A DNA stretch of 64,000 bases from the NCBI GenBank assembly GCA_022749755.1, contig CM040446.1, positions 1,790,966 to 1,854,965 of the forward strand, given 5' to 3'. How positions within the stretch are numbered: position 1 is the stretch's first letter; every line of letters starts with the position of its first letter. A model generated the notes under the pieces. The model made no database searches and was not told where the DNA came from. It worked only from the letters and a program-made list of their open reading frames with translations. Made by a program: the position numbers and the translations under genes. Shown here one piece after another: positions 50,543 through 63,600 of this stretch. Origin of the DNA: Azadirachta indica (Eukaryota > Streptophyta > Magnoliopsida > Sapindales > Meliaceae).

Positions 50543-53500
50543 ATTGTTTTTCTTTTGTTTTTGAGATTTTTGGTTATCTGTGTAGTTGATAAATGTTCTA
50601 GTTTTGTTGGGTATATTGCTTGAACTAAAAATTGTACAGTAACGGCTCCATGAATCTATATTTTTTAACCAAATTTGTGCCTGATTGTTTTGGCAGACAG
50701 ATTGTCGGAAAAGTGATTTGGGTTTATAAAGCATAATGACTTTTCTTATCTTTTCATATTATTTGTTTGCTATTGTTACTCTGTTTCAAACTGTGTGTGT
50801 TGGGGGAGAAACTTTCTTTTCAAAGATGATTTATTAAGTGTGACATGCAAATAGTTGTATTAGGACAATCTGAAGCGGATGGTACCCTTATTAATATGTT
50901 TTGGCAGGGTTGTAAAGCTGGAACTGGGGATCAATCTAGAGCAAGGAGTGCTAGAACTGGCTTAAGACATGCTGCACTCTTAGGGGTTTGTTTAATTATT
51001 GAATCTCTTGTTGTGTGTCCATTCATAAGTAAACCCAAATGATTTTTTTTTTTAACTCTACCTAAGATGTATATTTTGTACCCATGAAGAATGAAGTAAA
51101 GTCCAAACTTGACAGTGTAAAGTTCAAACTTGAAGATCCTGTTTTTTCTGCAATGCTTTTTATATTCCTTTTTTGTGATAGTTTTTTGAGACTAACTGAG
51201 ATCTTTAGGTAGAAGAAAGAATTAATAGATACCACATGCTAGTTAATTGACTTTCAGAGTAAGCTTTGTTGATACTTATAAATTTATGTGTGTGGATGAG
51301 GTGTGCACAAATGTTATTCACATCATCCACTTCTTCCCTTACATGTTTATTCAAAGTGCATTTTCTTTAAAATTTTGGACAATTTGGTTATGTTCTCCCA
51401 ATGGGTATAAAGATGGGTAATCCCATTAATGACATTTAAATGGAGAAGTAGCAATTTTCCTACCGATGATACTGCATAATATCTAATATCTACACCTTAT
51501 TTTCTATAGAGCCTTTCATCCCTATATCACAGGTGATTTAAGAGAAACAAATATTCTGATGGAGGGGAATAGGTATTCTCTTCATAGTAGAAGCAAGTGA
51601 GAGAGCAGTGTTAAGAGCATTTAGCCAAAGTTCCAGGGTTTACATAGGTGGGAAAAAAATCCAGTTGTCTGTTAAAGCACTCCCAGGACATGGTCCATCT
51701 CTATGCCAACGTTCAAAGTAGTATTAAGAATCTATAATCCAACATAGTTTGTGCACTGTTTCTCAATATGTTATGAAAGCATTTCTTAACTGTGTTTCTG
51801 GTCGCTTGGCTGACAGTTATTTTACTGTTCTTTTATAACTAATGCCATACGCATTGGTAGTACATGTAATATACCAAACCTGAAGGTCAAAATAATTTTT
51901 TGTGAGATGCCTTGCTCAAAAGATGGGATTGTGATTGGATAATAGAAGTATTTTGAGGCACATCTTAAGCAACAAAAATTTTGAACTCTGAAGTGTCAGG
52001 GCTATAGGTCGGATGTTAACATAGGTCCTTGAACATCTGCTTTGAAGGTTGATTATGTAGGTTCTGATTTTTGTTTCTCTAAATCAATATCCTTTGTATG
52101 GTTTCCTTGACACTAAATTATAGAATGTTGCTGGATTCCTCCAGCTGTTGTCAATTCATTCTCTTTTACTTTTGTTTGTGTTTTCAAAGATTGTTCCAGC
52201 ATGCCTCGAAGTAACATTTTACCTACTTGGATTCTTTAGTTAGGGTTTGGTTATGCAAAACCACTACTCATGCATTGATTGCGGTTTCTATGGTAAAATA
52301 TTTCTCATAAATCTTAATTAGCAAGTTATCATGTTTAACAATTACAAAGGTTTTGAGCATATATTCAAAAAGACTCGAGCAGTCAGTCACCTTTAATCAA
52401 GTAGTAAGCTCATCTTCAAGTGAAATTCTTTGTTTAAGTTTAATTCTCCGTGTAAGAGAAATGAGAGTAGAAATCATCTAATTCAAACATAGCATTATAT
52501 TTACATTCATGTTAATATAATCTTAGCTTAGTAATCTGAAAAAAAAAAAAAAAAACAGGTTTATCTTTTAATCAACATAATATAAGGTTTCTCTTCTTTA
52601 GCTTTTGTACTTAGTTGCTACTACCCACTTAGGTTATTTCTTCACATCTTGAAGGTCAAACTTCTGGTAATGAAGATGTCTATATAATAATGTTATATGA
52701 CCAAACAACAAGAACATTAGTGTACTTAATTTCAAGAATTAATTATTAATTATTAATTAAACATTTGTAATTAAAAATAATAATTATATGCTTTTCTCTT
52801 TGCGTCCGACAACAAAAAGCATACCATGTCACGCTTGGAAAACTTACCAAAACGTCTCTCTTCAAGTCCTATTTGCTTACTTTTTTATTTATTTTATTAT
52901 AATATAAGGTCTTGAATTATTGTTGTATATGGGATCTTATCATCTGTTTATATTTTAAGAATTAATATAACATTATCATATTTACGATCATAGAAATTTT
53001 TTGTATGGGTTGTAAGTAAGTGTGGTCAAAGTAGTATTTGAGACGAAGAGGATTGATTAGACTCTCAACTAACCATTTTTATTTTTTATTTTTTTTTTAA
53101 AGAAAAAAAGACCAACTAGCAAAAGTTGCAATTCCGAATGTCCAAATGGTCAACTTCTTGACGTAATTTAAGAGCCCACATACATATTTTATAAAAGCAC
53201 AATAATGGAAACAGAAAAAAAAAAGAAATTGATTTTTGTATTTTGGATACATGATTATGAAAATTTTATTTTAATTCATTAAGATCAATCATTTCACTAA
53301 TTTTTTTTTTATTTTTTATTTTTGGTGATGCAAATATTTTGAAATGTTAAAATTGAAACAGTGGAGGTTCAATAATATGTGACCACCCACAAAGAAACAA
53401 AAATTGAATGGTCATACTCATACCACATTACCACTACCAATATCAATTGAAATTTTAAAATATTGACAAAAACATAAACATATTTCCAAAAGTTGGGTCA

Positions 53501-54177
53501 ATTCTTTAGACTACTTTCTTGGCTTCATATTACTTGTCAATTCTTATCTAAACCAATTCTTTTTTCTATCTTGTATTCCATTTTTCAAAAATAGCAATAA
53601 TGACCTTCGTATTTATAATGAAGTGGGAAAAATATATTAATAATGGTGTAGACAGATTCCAAAACCATTTTTCTTTATTGCTTCTAATTTTTAACATAAT
53701 TAATTAATTAAAGAAAGACAAAACGACGAGCCGTTGACTTGAACTCTAATCCACTCCACATGATTCTTGAAACAAAATAATCAAAAGCTATAATTATATT
53801 GTAATTATTATAAAGCTTAATTAATAGTAATTATTTAATAATTAAATCACGACAGATAATATTAATTATTTGATAAAATTAAAAAGAAAAAGGAGAGAGA
53901 GAGAGAGAACCCATATGATAAATTATGAAATAATAATTAAAATGAACCAAAGAAAAAAACTAATCCACAAATTAAAAATAATTATAAAATAAAGAGTATT
54001 TTTTTGTTATTGGGATTTGGTCCTCGCTCTTCTGTTGTTAGCTTTAGTCACAAAGTCTACACAAATACGACGTCGTGCTATCCAACATAAGAAAAAGATC
54101 GCCTTATTTTCGTAGACTTTGGACGAGCCCCACCGTACTAAAAGTCGTAACGTCAGTCAATTGCACGCCGTTATATT
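50543..54177. other. convergent spacer between COA6 and the LRL bHLH gene
   Basis: Includes the COA6 3'UTR on the left and the bHLH 3'UTR near 54.1 kb. From 50.7 to 52.5 kb the sequence is less AT-rich than typical spacer and could be transcribed, but no protein family was recognised. From 52.7 kb it becomes AT-rich. A GA tract lies at 53894-53909. Confidence 0.5.
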
Positions 54178-56391
54178 TCACGGCTTGGAAACGGAGGCGG
54201 CATCTTTAACGGGGCCGTCAGTTCCGCCGTTACCAATGGTAGCTGACTGGACGGTCAACACTGACATGCTAGGGGAAGAGGGTCCTTCGCCGTTAGCCTG
54301 GAGTAAGGGATTGGTGCCGTGGGCAGCAGCATTGCCGTTATTGACGTGATTGTTGTTACTGATCATGGGGTTCCTGGAGTGACACGTGGCCGTTGATATT
54401 GCAGTTGCAAGTGAGATTGGCATCAGACAAAGTCCCTTCCCTTGCAGGTACTGCATGGCTGAACCCATATCCTCTTCCATCAGTTTAGCCACCTGGTGTT
54501 CCGTCACTGTTAAGCTGTCGTTAGTTGACGCCGTCTGTGATCCGTTAGGGTTGCGTCCGTTGCCGTTTGCTTGAACGCAATCACCACCCTATTTAAAAAA
54601 GAAAATGCAAAATGTGAGTTTTTTTTTTTTTTTAAAAAAGAGGTCACTGTTACGTAAAGGTGACAAAGAGAGAGAGGAAAATGGAATCTGTGAAAGTGCA
54701 AAAGTTGGGGGCACGCGTGCCACCTTTTTGGTTGTCGTTTTGTGGTGATTGGGTTTGCGGATTGATAAAATGGGTTTTTTTTTTTTTTTCTCTTCTTCTT
54801 CTTCTGATGAGTGGGTGAGTAAGAGTTATGATTAAGTGGATGGATTTTTGTGTTACAAAAACTAAAATGATTTTTTCTTTTTTTTTTTTTTTGTCAAAAG
54901 AAAAAAAATTTGCGCTGATTGGTTTGCTTACGTTTTTCACATGTATGTTTGTCATTCTCTGTTTGTTTTCTTCTTTTGGTAATTTTATTAGGATTTTGCT
55001 TTGGCCCTAATAAACCCATCTAAGGGTTGGAAATTTAACATGCTTTTAACGTAATTACAACCAATTAATAAAGTTAATAAGCATTAATTAAAAGGTGATT
55101 AATTGGTTACCTCAGAGGACATATCAGCAACAAGGGGTGCAACAGCAGCAGCACCACCCAATCGGCTCATGCTCAGGACCTGTACAATCAAAAAGAAAAG
55201 CAAAAGGAATTTCAGAAACATTAAAAAAAAAAAATTAAATTAACAAACAACTGGATTATTAATTAATTAACCATATCTCGTAAACAATGTCAACCATGGA
55301 ATCATCTCAGTTCTCTTTTACTTATTAAATTAAAATTAAAAAAAATTCCGTCACAGAATAAAAAAAATGCCAGAAGCCAGATAATTTTTTTTAAATAAAA
55401 AATTAAAGAGAAGAGAAGAGGAAAAGAGAACCTTCACTTGCAGCTGGAGAAACTTGACATAGTCAATGATCTCATCTAGCATTGAAGCCTTATCTGTCTG
55501 TCATTCCATAATAATAAAATTGAACAGTTAATTAATTAATTAATTAATTATCAACAATTAATTACAATTTAAATTTCAAAATAAACAAATTATTTATTTA
55601 AAGATAAGTAAGATTAATACATGCAATTCAGTCGGACTGGCGGTTACAGAGAGTGTTTACACTGAAAAGCCTGTTCGTATTAATTAATTATTCATTAATA
55701 TTTAATTAGTAAGTTAATTAATTAAGTGCTTGTTAAATTACCTTGTTGGCATTAGGCACAAGTTCTTGTAGAGCTTTCATTCTCTCTGCAATTCTCTCCC
55801 GCCGCAGCTGCCATTTCACACAAACGAAATTAATTCCGCGTTAATTTTAAAAAATAAAATAAAATAAAAATTAACCCTAAAAAGAATATTATTAGGTACA
55901 TTAATTGTAAGAGGAGAAATAAAAAAAATTGAAAAAAAAATTTTACCCTTTCTGCTATGCTGTGAGGGTCTGTAGCTTGACCTCTCCTTGCCCTAACCCT
56001 TTGTTTAGGCTGAGCCGGTGTATTTCCTCCAGTAGCACCGCCGTTTGAACCGCTTGCTTGAGGCTGAGGAGTCTGGTTCATCACCGGCCCCGATGCGCCA
56101 AAGTTCGGTGTCTGCATCGTGGCTCCCTGTTGTAAATTAATGATAAAATTATAATCTTGTAATATTTTACAAATATTTATATAAGAGATTTGAAGTTCGA
56201 AATTCGAACAACGTACCTGAGCATGATGAAAATGTTGTGACTGGTTTGAGCTTTGACCGTTCCCATGCAAAGATCCGGCGAAGCCATTGTAGAGAGCTTG
56301 AACTGAATTACCATCTCCTCCCTAAAAATGTATTGTTAACGGATTAAAATTAAAATTAAAATTAAAATTAATTGAAAAATGAAAAATTATT

Positions 56392-56428
<37 letters not shown>

Positions 56429-56988
56429 CACGAAGAAGATCATGAAGGCGAAACCTGACACTTGAACGAGGAGCCATCGACGACGTCGTTTTCAGCGCCA
56501 TTTCCAAGCGTCAAAGGCAACCCCATGCCGCCTCTAGCAGCGGCCATGATCATTTGTTGCTGCTGCTGCTGCTGCATCATCAGCTTAGCCGCTGCAGCAG
56601 CAGCAGCAGCGGAATTCGATCCACCGCCGGTGCTACTGATCTGGTGCTGTCTCATCTTGGAAGCCAAAATCATGGACTCGTCGAACTGAAACCCAACATT
56701 CTCCTGACTACACGGCGCCGTTTCGTCGGACAAGTCTCTGGAGTTCTTATTAGCGGTAGTGATAGCATTAGGGTTAAGGTCAACCCAAGGAGATTTCAAG
56801 TCAGTCCAAGAGCAAGAAGGGAGAGACGACAGCATTTGCTCCAAGAAGTCGTCTTGCGAAGTTGGATCAAACTGTGCGTTTTGATGATGGATCTGCTGAT
56901 GAGACTGTTGCTGCTGCTGCTGGTCGTTGCCCCCACCATTGGTAAGAAGTGAGTTGATTCCTTGCATTTCTCCGCTACACGGCTGCAT
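54178..56988 (-). CDS. LRL-type bHLH transcription factor, 7 exons
   Basis: Basic helix-loop-helix factor of subfamily XI (LJRHL1-LIKE; Arabidopsis LRL1-LRL3, bHLH66/69/82), whose members promote root-hair growth. Exons: 56988-56455, 56321-56217, 56126-55947, 55807-55742, 55497-55432, 55179-55111 and 54588-54178. They sum to 1431 bp, 476 aa. The N-terminal half is rich in Gln and Ala runs ([20 protein letters not shown] in exon 1). The bHLH spans about 264-317: [20 protein letters not shown], then [20 protein letters not shown] and KFLQLQVK. H268, E272 and R276 are the H-E-R triad expected of E/G-box binding. LSMSRLGGA follows. The C-terminus is low in complexity and ends DAASVSKP. Introns are all GT-AG; intron 1 carries a TA microsatellite. 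Which LRL paralogue it matches cannot be settled here. Confidence 0.95.
56396..56427. repeat. (TA)n microsatellite in intron 1 of the LRL gene
   Basis: TA run of about 16 units, 28 bases inside the intron from the exon 1 donor. Confidence 0.9.
56552..56622 (-). repeat. coding CAG/GCT trinucleotide repeats in LRL exon 1
   Basis: Two triplet arrays, read on the minus strand as GCT/GCA (poly-Ala) followed by CAG/CAA (poly-Gln), separated by a few codons. Likely to vary in length between alleles. Confidence 0.85.
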
Positions 56989-57260
56989 ATCTTTTTTCTT
57001 TTTTTTTCTTTTCCGGGAAAATTTGTACGCGAGAAAAGGGAAGTGAAAGAGAGAATTTATGGGCAGGGAAGCATTGTTTTGGAGAAGCGATATGAAGAAG
57101 GTGATAATTTCTCTCGAGTTTTATGGTGTTTTTTTTTTTAATTTATTATTATTTTTTTTGGGAATTAATGGGCGCTTTGGATGTTTAAATAGCGGAAATT
57201 GGCAAAGGGAAAGAGGTAAGGAGAGAGATTATTGGTGTATTGTGCTTGTTTGTATACTTT
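56989..57260 (-). promoter_or_regulatory. LRL 5'UTR and proximal promoter
   Basis: A TATA-like CTATTTAAAC on the minus strand lies at about 57184-57193, about 195 bases before the ATG, giving an expected leader of about 165 nt. The leader has poly-pyrimidine/poly-purine runs. Confidence 0.4.
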
Positions 57261-57938
57261 GAGAATGATGTGGGGTTAAAATATTGGTCTGGTTTTTTTT
57301 TTTAAAAAAATAAAGAAAATTAGAAGCGCGTGAAGATATTTTCTCATTCTTGAAATTAAGTAATTTGCTTGGTAATTTTTTTCCTTAGCATCTTTAAAAT
57401 TTTTAAAATTTCTCAATACTATAATATATAAACTAAATTTCTCTTTAACGATAGTGTGAACAAGATTTAATTTCTAAATATAAGAGATAAAATTAACGGT
57501 TAATCTAATTTTTTTGTTAATGAGATATTTTTATCATCTTTTAATGATATTAAAATAATAAAAAATTTATTATATTAAATAATTAAAATTTCATTTTAAT
57601 TCCAAAATTCGAGCTTTCACGGGTGGGGAGGTGTCGTCCACGCCCCAAAAATCGCGTGCACGCGTTTTGCACGCAATCGGAGATTGGCCTTATACGGTCG
57701 GCCAGTCTCCTTAGGGTTCGCTTTCAAGTGCCCACGAATTGACCAAATTACCCCGCAATGATTTCCCATGCGGCTAATTTCTAGTAATCAATATTTTCCA
57801 CAAGCGACAAACAATATAATTACCAATCTACAACATCCTAATCACACGACACGTGTAAATTCAACCACCTGACATGACGTGTCCTTCGTAGCACGCGAGT
57901 TTAGTTTGAAGCGTGCTGTATGCGAATAGGATTTATCA

Positions 57939-57941
<3 letters not shown>

Positions 57942-57970
<29 letters not shown>
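57942..57970. repeat. (CT)n microsatellite
   Basis: Fourteen or more CT units. Confidence 0.95.
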
Positions 57971-57973
<3 letters not shown>

Positions 57974-59970
57974 TAAGCCACCATAGTTTTCTCTTTTTAT
58001 ACTTCTATTTCAATCACTTATTTCATATTTTTTATTTTTTCAAAAAATTGTTTTCTTGAATATCGGCGAGTTTGTTGGATATATTCGTGATTTTAGGTAA
58101 AGCAGAAAAAAAATTATGCTTTTGTATGGATATTAAATTGAAGAGGATTACAGTGCGTTCCATGTTTGTAGCCATTATTACAGTTATATTCTTTTTCATT
58201 CACACCAAAAACTGTAATGGAAACAATCTTACCCCCAAATATTTTTAATTTAAAATATATTTAATATTTATTTTTTAAAAATAAAAATTTAATTATCACT
58301 AATCGTAAAATTAAAAATTCTACTTTTGTCAAGTCGTTTATAAGATACTTTTATGTATTATACAACATCACCTTTATAAAATAGTTTATAAGACATTTTA
58401 ATGTATTATATAAGAATTGTACTATAATGATATTTATGTTTAAAATTTATAATTGAACATGTTTTACTTTCAATTTATTTTAAATTTAAAAGAATTGGAA
58501 ACTATATTTGATTTATAGTTATGCTTTAAATTTGTAATATGAAGTAATTTTTAAAGATAATATTCCTTAATTTTAATTTCTATTTTTATTGGATTTAATT
58601 AAATTTTCAAATTAATGAAAGTTATTAGGTGCTATCAATTTTATATTAGAAACGAAGATCGAGCGCAGAGTCATATAGAATCAATATCATTAATCGTAAG
58701 TCATTTTAGATATAAAACAAACCACATCTTAGTCAAATTCAATGTACAAGAAATAGTATTAATCAATTAATTAATTCATAAATTAACCTATCTAATGTAA
58801 TTATGTAAGAAAAGATACTTTGATATAATAAACATGAAGAATATCTCTTCAAAGTTATTGCAATACATCATTTCAATCTTCATGTGTCTATAATTAATAC
58901 TTTGGAACCATACAACTTTGTGTAATTTTGCATATCCTAGTCCCATTCTAAAAATTGCATTCCCAATTAACATAATTTTACATTTTTTGTATTCTTTTGC
59001 TCATTTAAATTATTGACAAACAGTTAAAAGAAAAAAAAAAAGAAAAATATTTGGTTATGATTTCTCCACTATTTCTTTTCTTTCACCAAATCTTAGTATA
59101 TAAAAAAAAAATATAAATATTCTTTTGATATAAATTTTTAAATTGCGATATGAATTACTTATATGATATATTATATGTATATGTTTAATTATAATATTTT
59201 CTGTCTCGTTCTTTCTTATTACTTTTCTTTCTAAATTTATTGTCATAATCTTGATCCAGATGATCACGATTAAAAAAAGATTTACATTCACAAACTTTTG
59301 AAATATCATTGTATAATATATGCACGTATCATGACATGCACACAACATAATGTTTTTATCATAATTTATAATTAAACAATTGTATTAGAAAATTCTCTAT
59401 GCTTGCTTACTAATTAAAACCAAGACCAAAACTAAACAATTCAAGTATGATAATAATATATGTTTTTGATTATTGAATTATTTGAGACTGATATAACATA
59501 TACAGAGATCTAGCTAGCTAAGTAGGTACTAATTCAAACCCAAAATTTAGCAATTTTTCACTTTCAAATATTGTCATTGATCCTATCTTAGTTGTTTGGC
59601 ACCACGTTCATTGTATTTCTATCACTTGTATAAAGTACATTATAGAAAGAATTAATTAATGAAATTAAAAAAATAATTTAGCTATACTCTCTATATATAC
59701 ACTAATTAATTAATTAAGCAAGAAGCAGTCAGACATGCTGCATATAAATCTTTGATCATTTATTGCAATGAGAACTTTCCAATAAAGCCTAATTATCTAA
59801 TATTATTTATTAACTATCTATTATTATTATTTGAGGTTTGAATATATAGTTTTGTTATTAAGCCCTACTTAATGCAGTCAAAATACACACTGATTGTTTA
59901 GTGGAACATTTTTTGGGATTTAGTAGATGATTCCCTGTATCGTTTTTTTTTTCTTTTTTTGCCCTCAATG

Positions 59971-59972
<2 letters not shown>

Positions 59973-60002
<30 letters not shown>
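59973..60002. repeat. (AT)n microsatellite
   Basis: Uninterrupted AT run of 15 units. Confidence 0.9.
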
Positions 60003-60008
<6 letters not shown>

Positions 60009-60577
60009 ATATACGTTTTCGATGGATCAACCAAGCATATGGGACATTTTATTTTTCTACATTACAACTCAAATGTGACATGAAACCAAAGTTATTAATT
60101 GTAGCTACGTACTTAGAAAATTTTATATAAGATTATTAACTTCTTTTTCTATTTTTTGGAGATTAAAATTTACGATAAAAACAAAAATACTATATAATAA
60201 AATCATGATGATGATGAATGAAATTAAATAGATAATGTATTTTTATTAATTGTTTATAAAGTAATGTGTTACACATGCGATATCATAATTAAAATTTTTT
60301 TGTAGAATAATTTTATATAATGATATGTGGTAGGGACATTTTTTTTCTTTGTATTTTTCATTCATTATGAAGAAAGTAAGTGTGTAATCAAATTAATTAT
60401 TCACATGGTGCGTAAAAATGCCATTAGATGTGCATGTTCTTGATAGACTTAAGACTTTGTTTTTTAAACAATCAAGTCCTATTATTTTGGAGTAAAGCAG
60501 TATGATTTAATTTATAATGTTTTCTCTTACCAATACATTATGAGCTTTAATACTATATTATTATCTACAATAAATTT

Positions 60578-60580
<3 letters not shown>

Positions 60581-60613
<33 letters not shown>
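60581..60613. repeat. (ATT)n microsatellite
   Basis: Eleven ATT units. Confidence 0.95.
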
Positions 60614-60614
<1 letters not shown>

Positions 60615-63600
60615 GCAAGAGATATGATCTACAAGCTAGCTATGACTTTGTAGAAGTGATGTAATTATTAATTGATTAATTAATTAAGCTACAAAGTTGA
60701 CTATTATAATTTCTAGGGTTTGTTTATTTTCTGAGATATTGTGGGTGATTTTATTTTTTCCCTTAACATGAGGATTTTATGCATGTTAGGGAATCTTAAA
60801 CACATTTATCATCAGCAATGCTCACCGCATATTTACTCTTATAAAAACTTAATTAATATTATATAATGGATCTTCTTATGATCACAATTAATGAAGAAAT
60901 TACTAATATTAATAATTTTTTAATTATAGTAATCCAGATATCTAGGACCACTTTGAGATTAAATTCAACTAATAAAATCAATTAATGGAATTCAAGACGA
61001 ATTTTCTGAGGGGGAAAAAAGGAAAAACTTATTGAGTTTTTTAAAACTTAATTTTAAATACTTTTGTTTGTCAATTTTTGCATAAATTTTAACAATTTAT
61101 TTAAATAGTAATACTATATATATATATATATAAATATATATTCTACATCCAATGTATTTCTTATTACTCTCATAAAAAAATAAAAAACGTGATAATTCAA
61201 TTTATACGATTGAATTTATTTAATATAATTTATTTATTCTTAAAATATATTGAAAATAAACATTTCTTTTCCTTTCTTAATTTTTATTGATTAATTTCAA
61301 ACATTTATAATCCTAATGCTATAATTGTAAGTCAATAAGAACATTAGTTTTCCTTATTACATATAATTAATTAATAATCTAATAAATTTTTTGAAATTTC
61401 AAGAGCAACCTCTTAGAAAATTGATAATCAATCAATAAATAAAAAAATGTAACCTATCAAACTTTCTTTCTAAAAGTAAAATATATTTAAATTAAAAGAA
61501 TATACTAATTTGATTTCCTTTATAATTTTAGATTCATTTATTCTTTTGTATATATGAATTTTGTCATTTTAAAAAAATAGCTTTAGCACACTTTAATGAA
61601 AAGTCTTTATCTTTATCTCATTTGTCTGCTTTTGATAATTGTTGTATTTTTCAAGTTTTGGGGAATTTTATTGTAAGAAGACCAATCAGAGAAGAAATTT
61701 TAGTATGTGTGTTTAGAAATTTCACTCTTCAAAAACTCTTTATTTTTTTTTCTTGATTTTTATGTAGGCGTTAATTCCTTTCCCCATATTACCATCCAAC
61801 CTTAGATTTTTTTATGTTTGTATAATGATTACTTAGCACTAAATTAGACAAGAATTAAACAATAACTTCTCTTAAAAATGCATCAATTATTTAAGATTTT
61901 TTTCAGATATTAAAAATTGTCAATAGTCGTCTGATCATTGGTTTGAAAATTTATCATTAGGAGATCAACGATCGATTCCTCTCACACTAACATTAAGCAA
62001 AGAATTTCTTTAATATTGATTTGTGTACAGATGGAGTGAGATATTGAAATGCATTGAAAATGGGCTACATGAATATATTCGTTCATCAAATCAAATTATA
62101 CTAAGAGCACAAAGTTTTCTTTTAACCAAAAAAAAAAAAGAATTAATACTGGAGATATAGGAGACAAAAATTCCAATTGAAATAAATAAGGAACAGTTTT
62201 ATTGTGAGTAAAAATATATAAGCTTTAGGTAAAAGTCCATTTTGCCAAAAACCCAAAAATAAAAAATAAAAAGAGGAAAATTAAAGGATTTGTAGGTATA
62301 TGTCTTTGTCTTTTGCCAATCAAATCTCCACTTTCTTCAGGTGATAGAAATCTCTTTACACCTCAACTCCACCCATAGAAATTTGCAACCTAACCAAACC
62401 CTAAATATAATTATCTTTGTGTTAAATATTAATGGGCTCTTTTTTGGGAAATTTTATTCTACTTTTCTTTTAATATAATCCTACTTAATTTGATACTGTT
62501 CTTATTACATATGCATGAAAACTACATCTTCTTCTGCTGGCTTATCCATTATTGCCAACTATATATATATATATATATGAATATATTATTATAGATCCTG
62601 AGAATTTTTCATGTGGGTTGTAGGTTTAATTTTCTTTTTCTCATAAAATAACAATAAAAATTTTGAAATTACTTATTGTTGTTGAGTTGTATAAATTAAT
62701 TTTCTATAATGGTTTTTGTTCATGGGAATGTGTATGTGGTGTGTGTGTATATTAAACTTAATCAAATATTTAGTAGCAATAATAAATTAAAGATATAATA
62801 ATGCTAAGCTTCCTTATATCCAAAATTCAAATTCCCAATTTTATCAACCAATCAATTAAAATGCAATTCTATGCCAACTTCAGTTTTGGGAAGTGGAATA
62901 AGAATTGGCTTTTTGATTTGGCATTTCAATTCTAGTCCTTCCATCACATATTCCATGTTTGCTTGTAGTTGTAAAAAAGATCACATTAATTTCAACCGTC
63001 AAATTGAAATAGAGAATTGAAAAGCCAACATATATAAACAAATAAAATAAAATAAAGCAAAGAAGAAGCCAAATTGCCTTAAATATTGGACTAGCAATTT
63101 GAATTAAATAACAAATTAAAAAGCAAAAGGGAAGATGATAGAATTTGATTAAACTAAAGGAAATCATGCTTTAAGAATTCCAAACCCTTAATATTTTATT
63201 GTAGAAATTAAAAAAAGATGAACATACTTTCTGCTTAAATAACTATTGCTTCTTAGTTAGCTGTAGGAATCATATAATTAATATGAATAATTTTCAAATA
63301 TGTCACTAGAGAACAAAGGATTTCACAAAGTACTCGACTCTTAAATATAATAGAAGATTAAGATATATGTATATAAAATTGTAAAATATAAAAATTATAG
63401 GTATGTTTAAGCGAGATGTCACAATTCTTAATTAAAATTATGTAAAACTAGTATGTACTAAGGAATTTAAAGTTGGAGGATTATATATAATAATAAGACA
63501 TGAAAATAACAAAAATAAATATAATATAAAGTTGGGATCCGAGAAGCTGTAGGCCAATAATGGGAGTTAGGTAGTAGTCGAGGAAGAAGATGTACCAATT

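Noticed and set aside
50845..51042. Possible small protein downstream of COA6
   Set aside because: 65 codons, no family recognised, no clear promoter or splice context.
56462..56952. Plus-strand open frames with Leu- and Cys-rich runs
   Set aside because: Antisense readings of the Gln/Ala triplet repeats in the bHLH exon 1.
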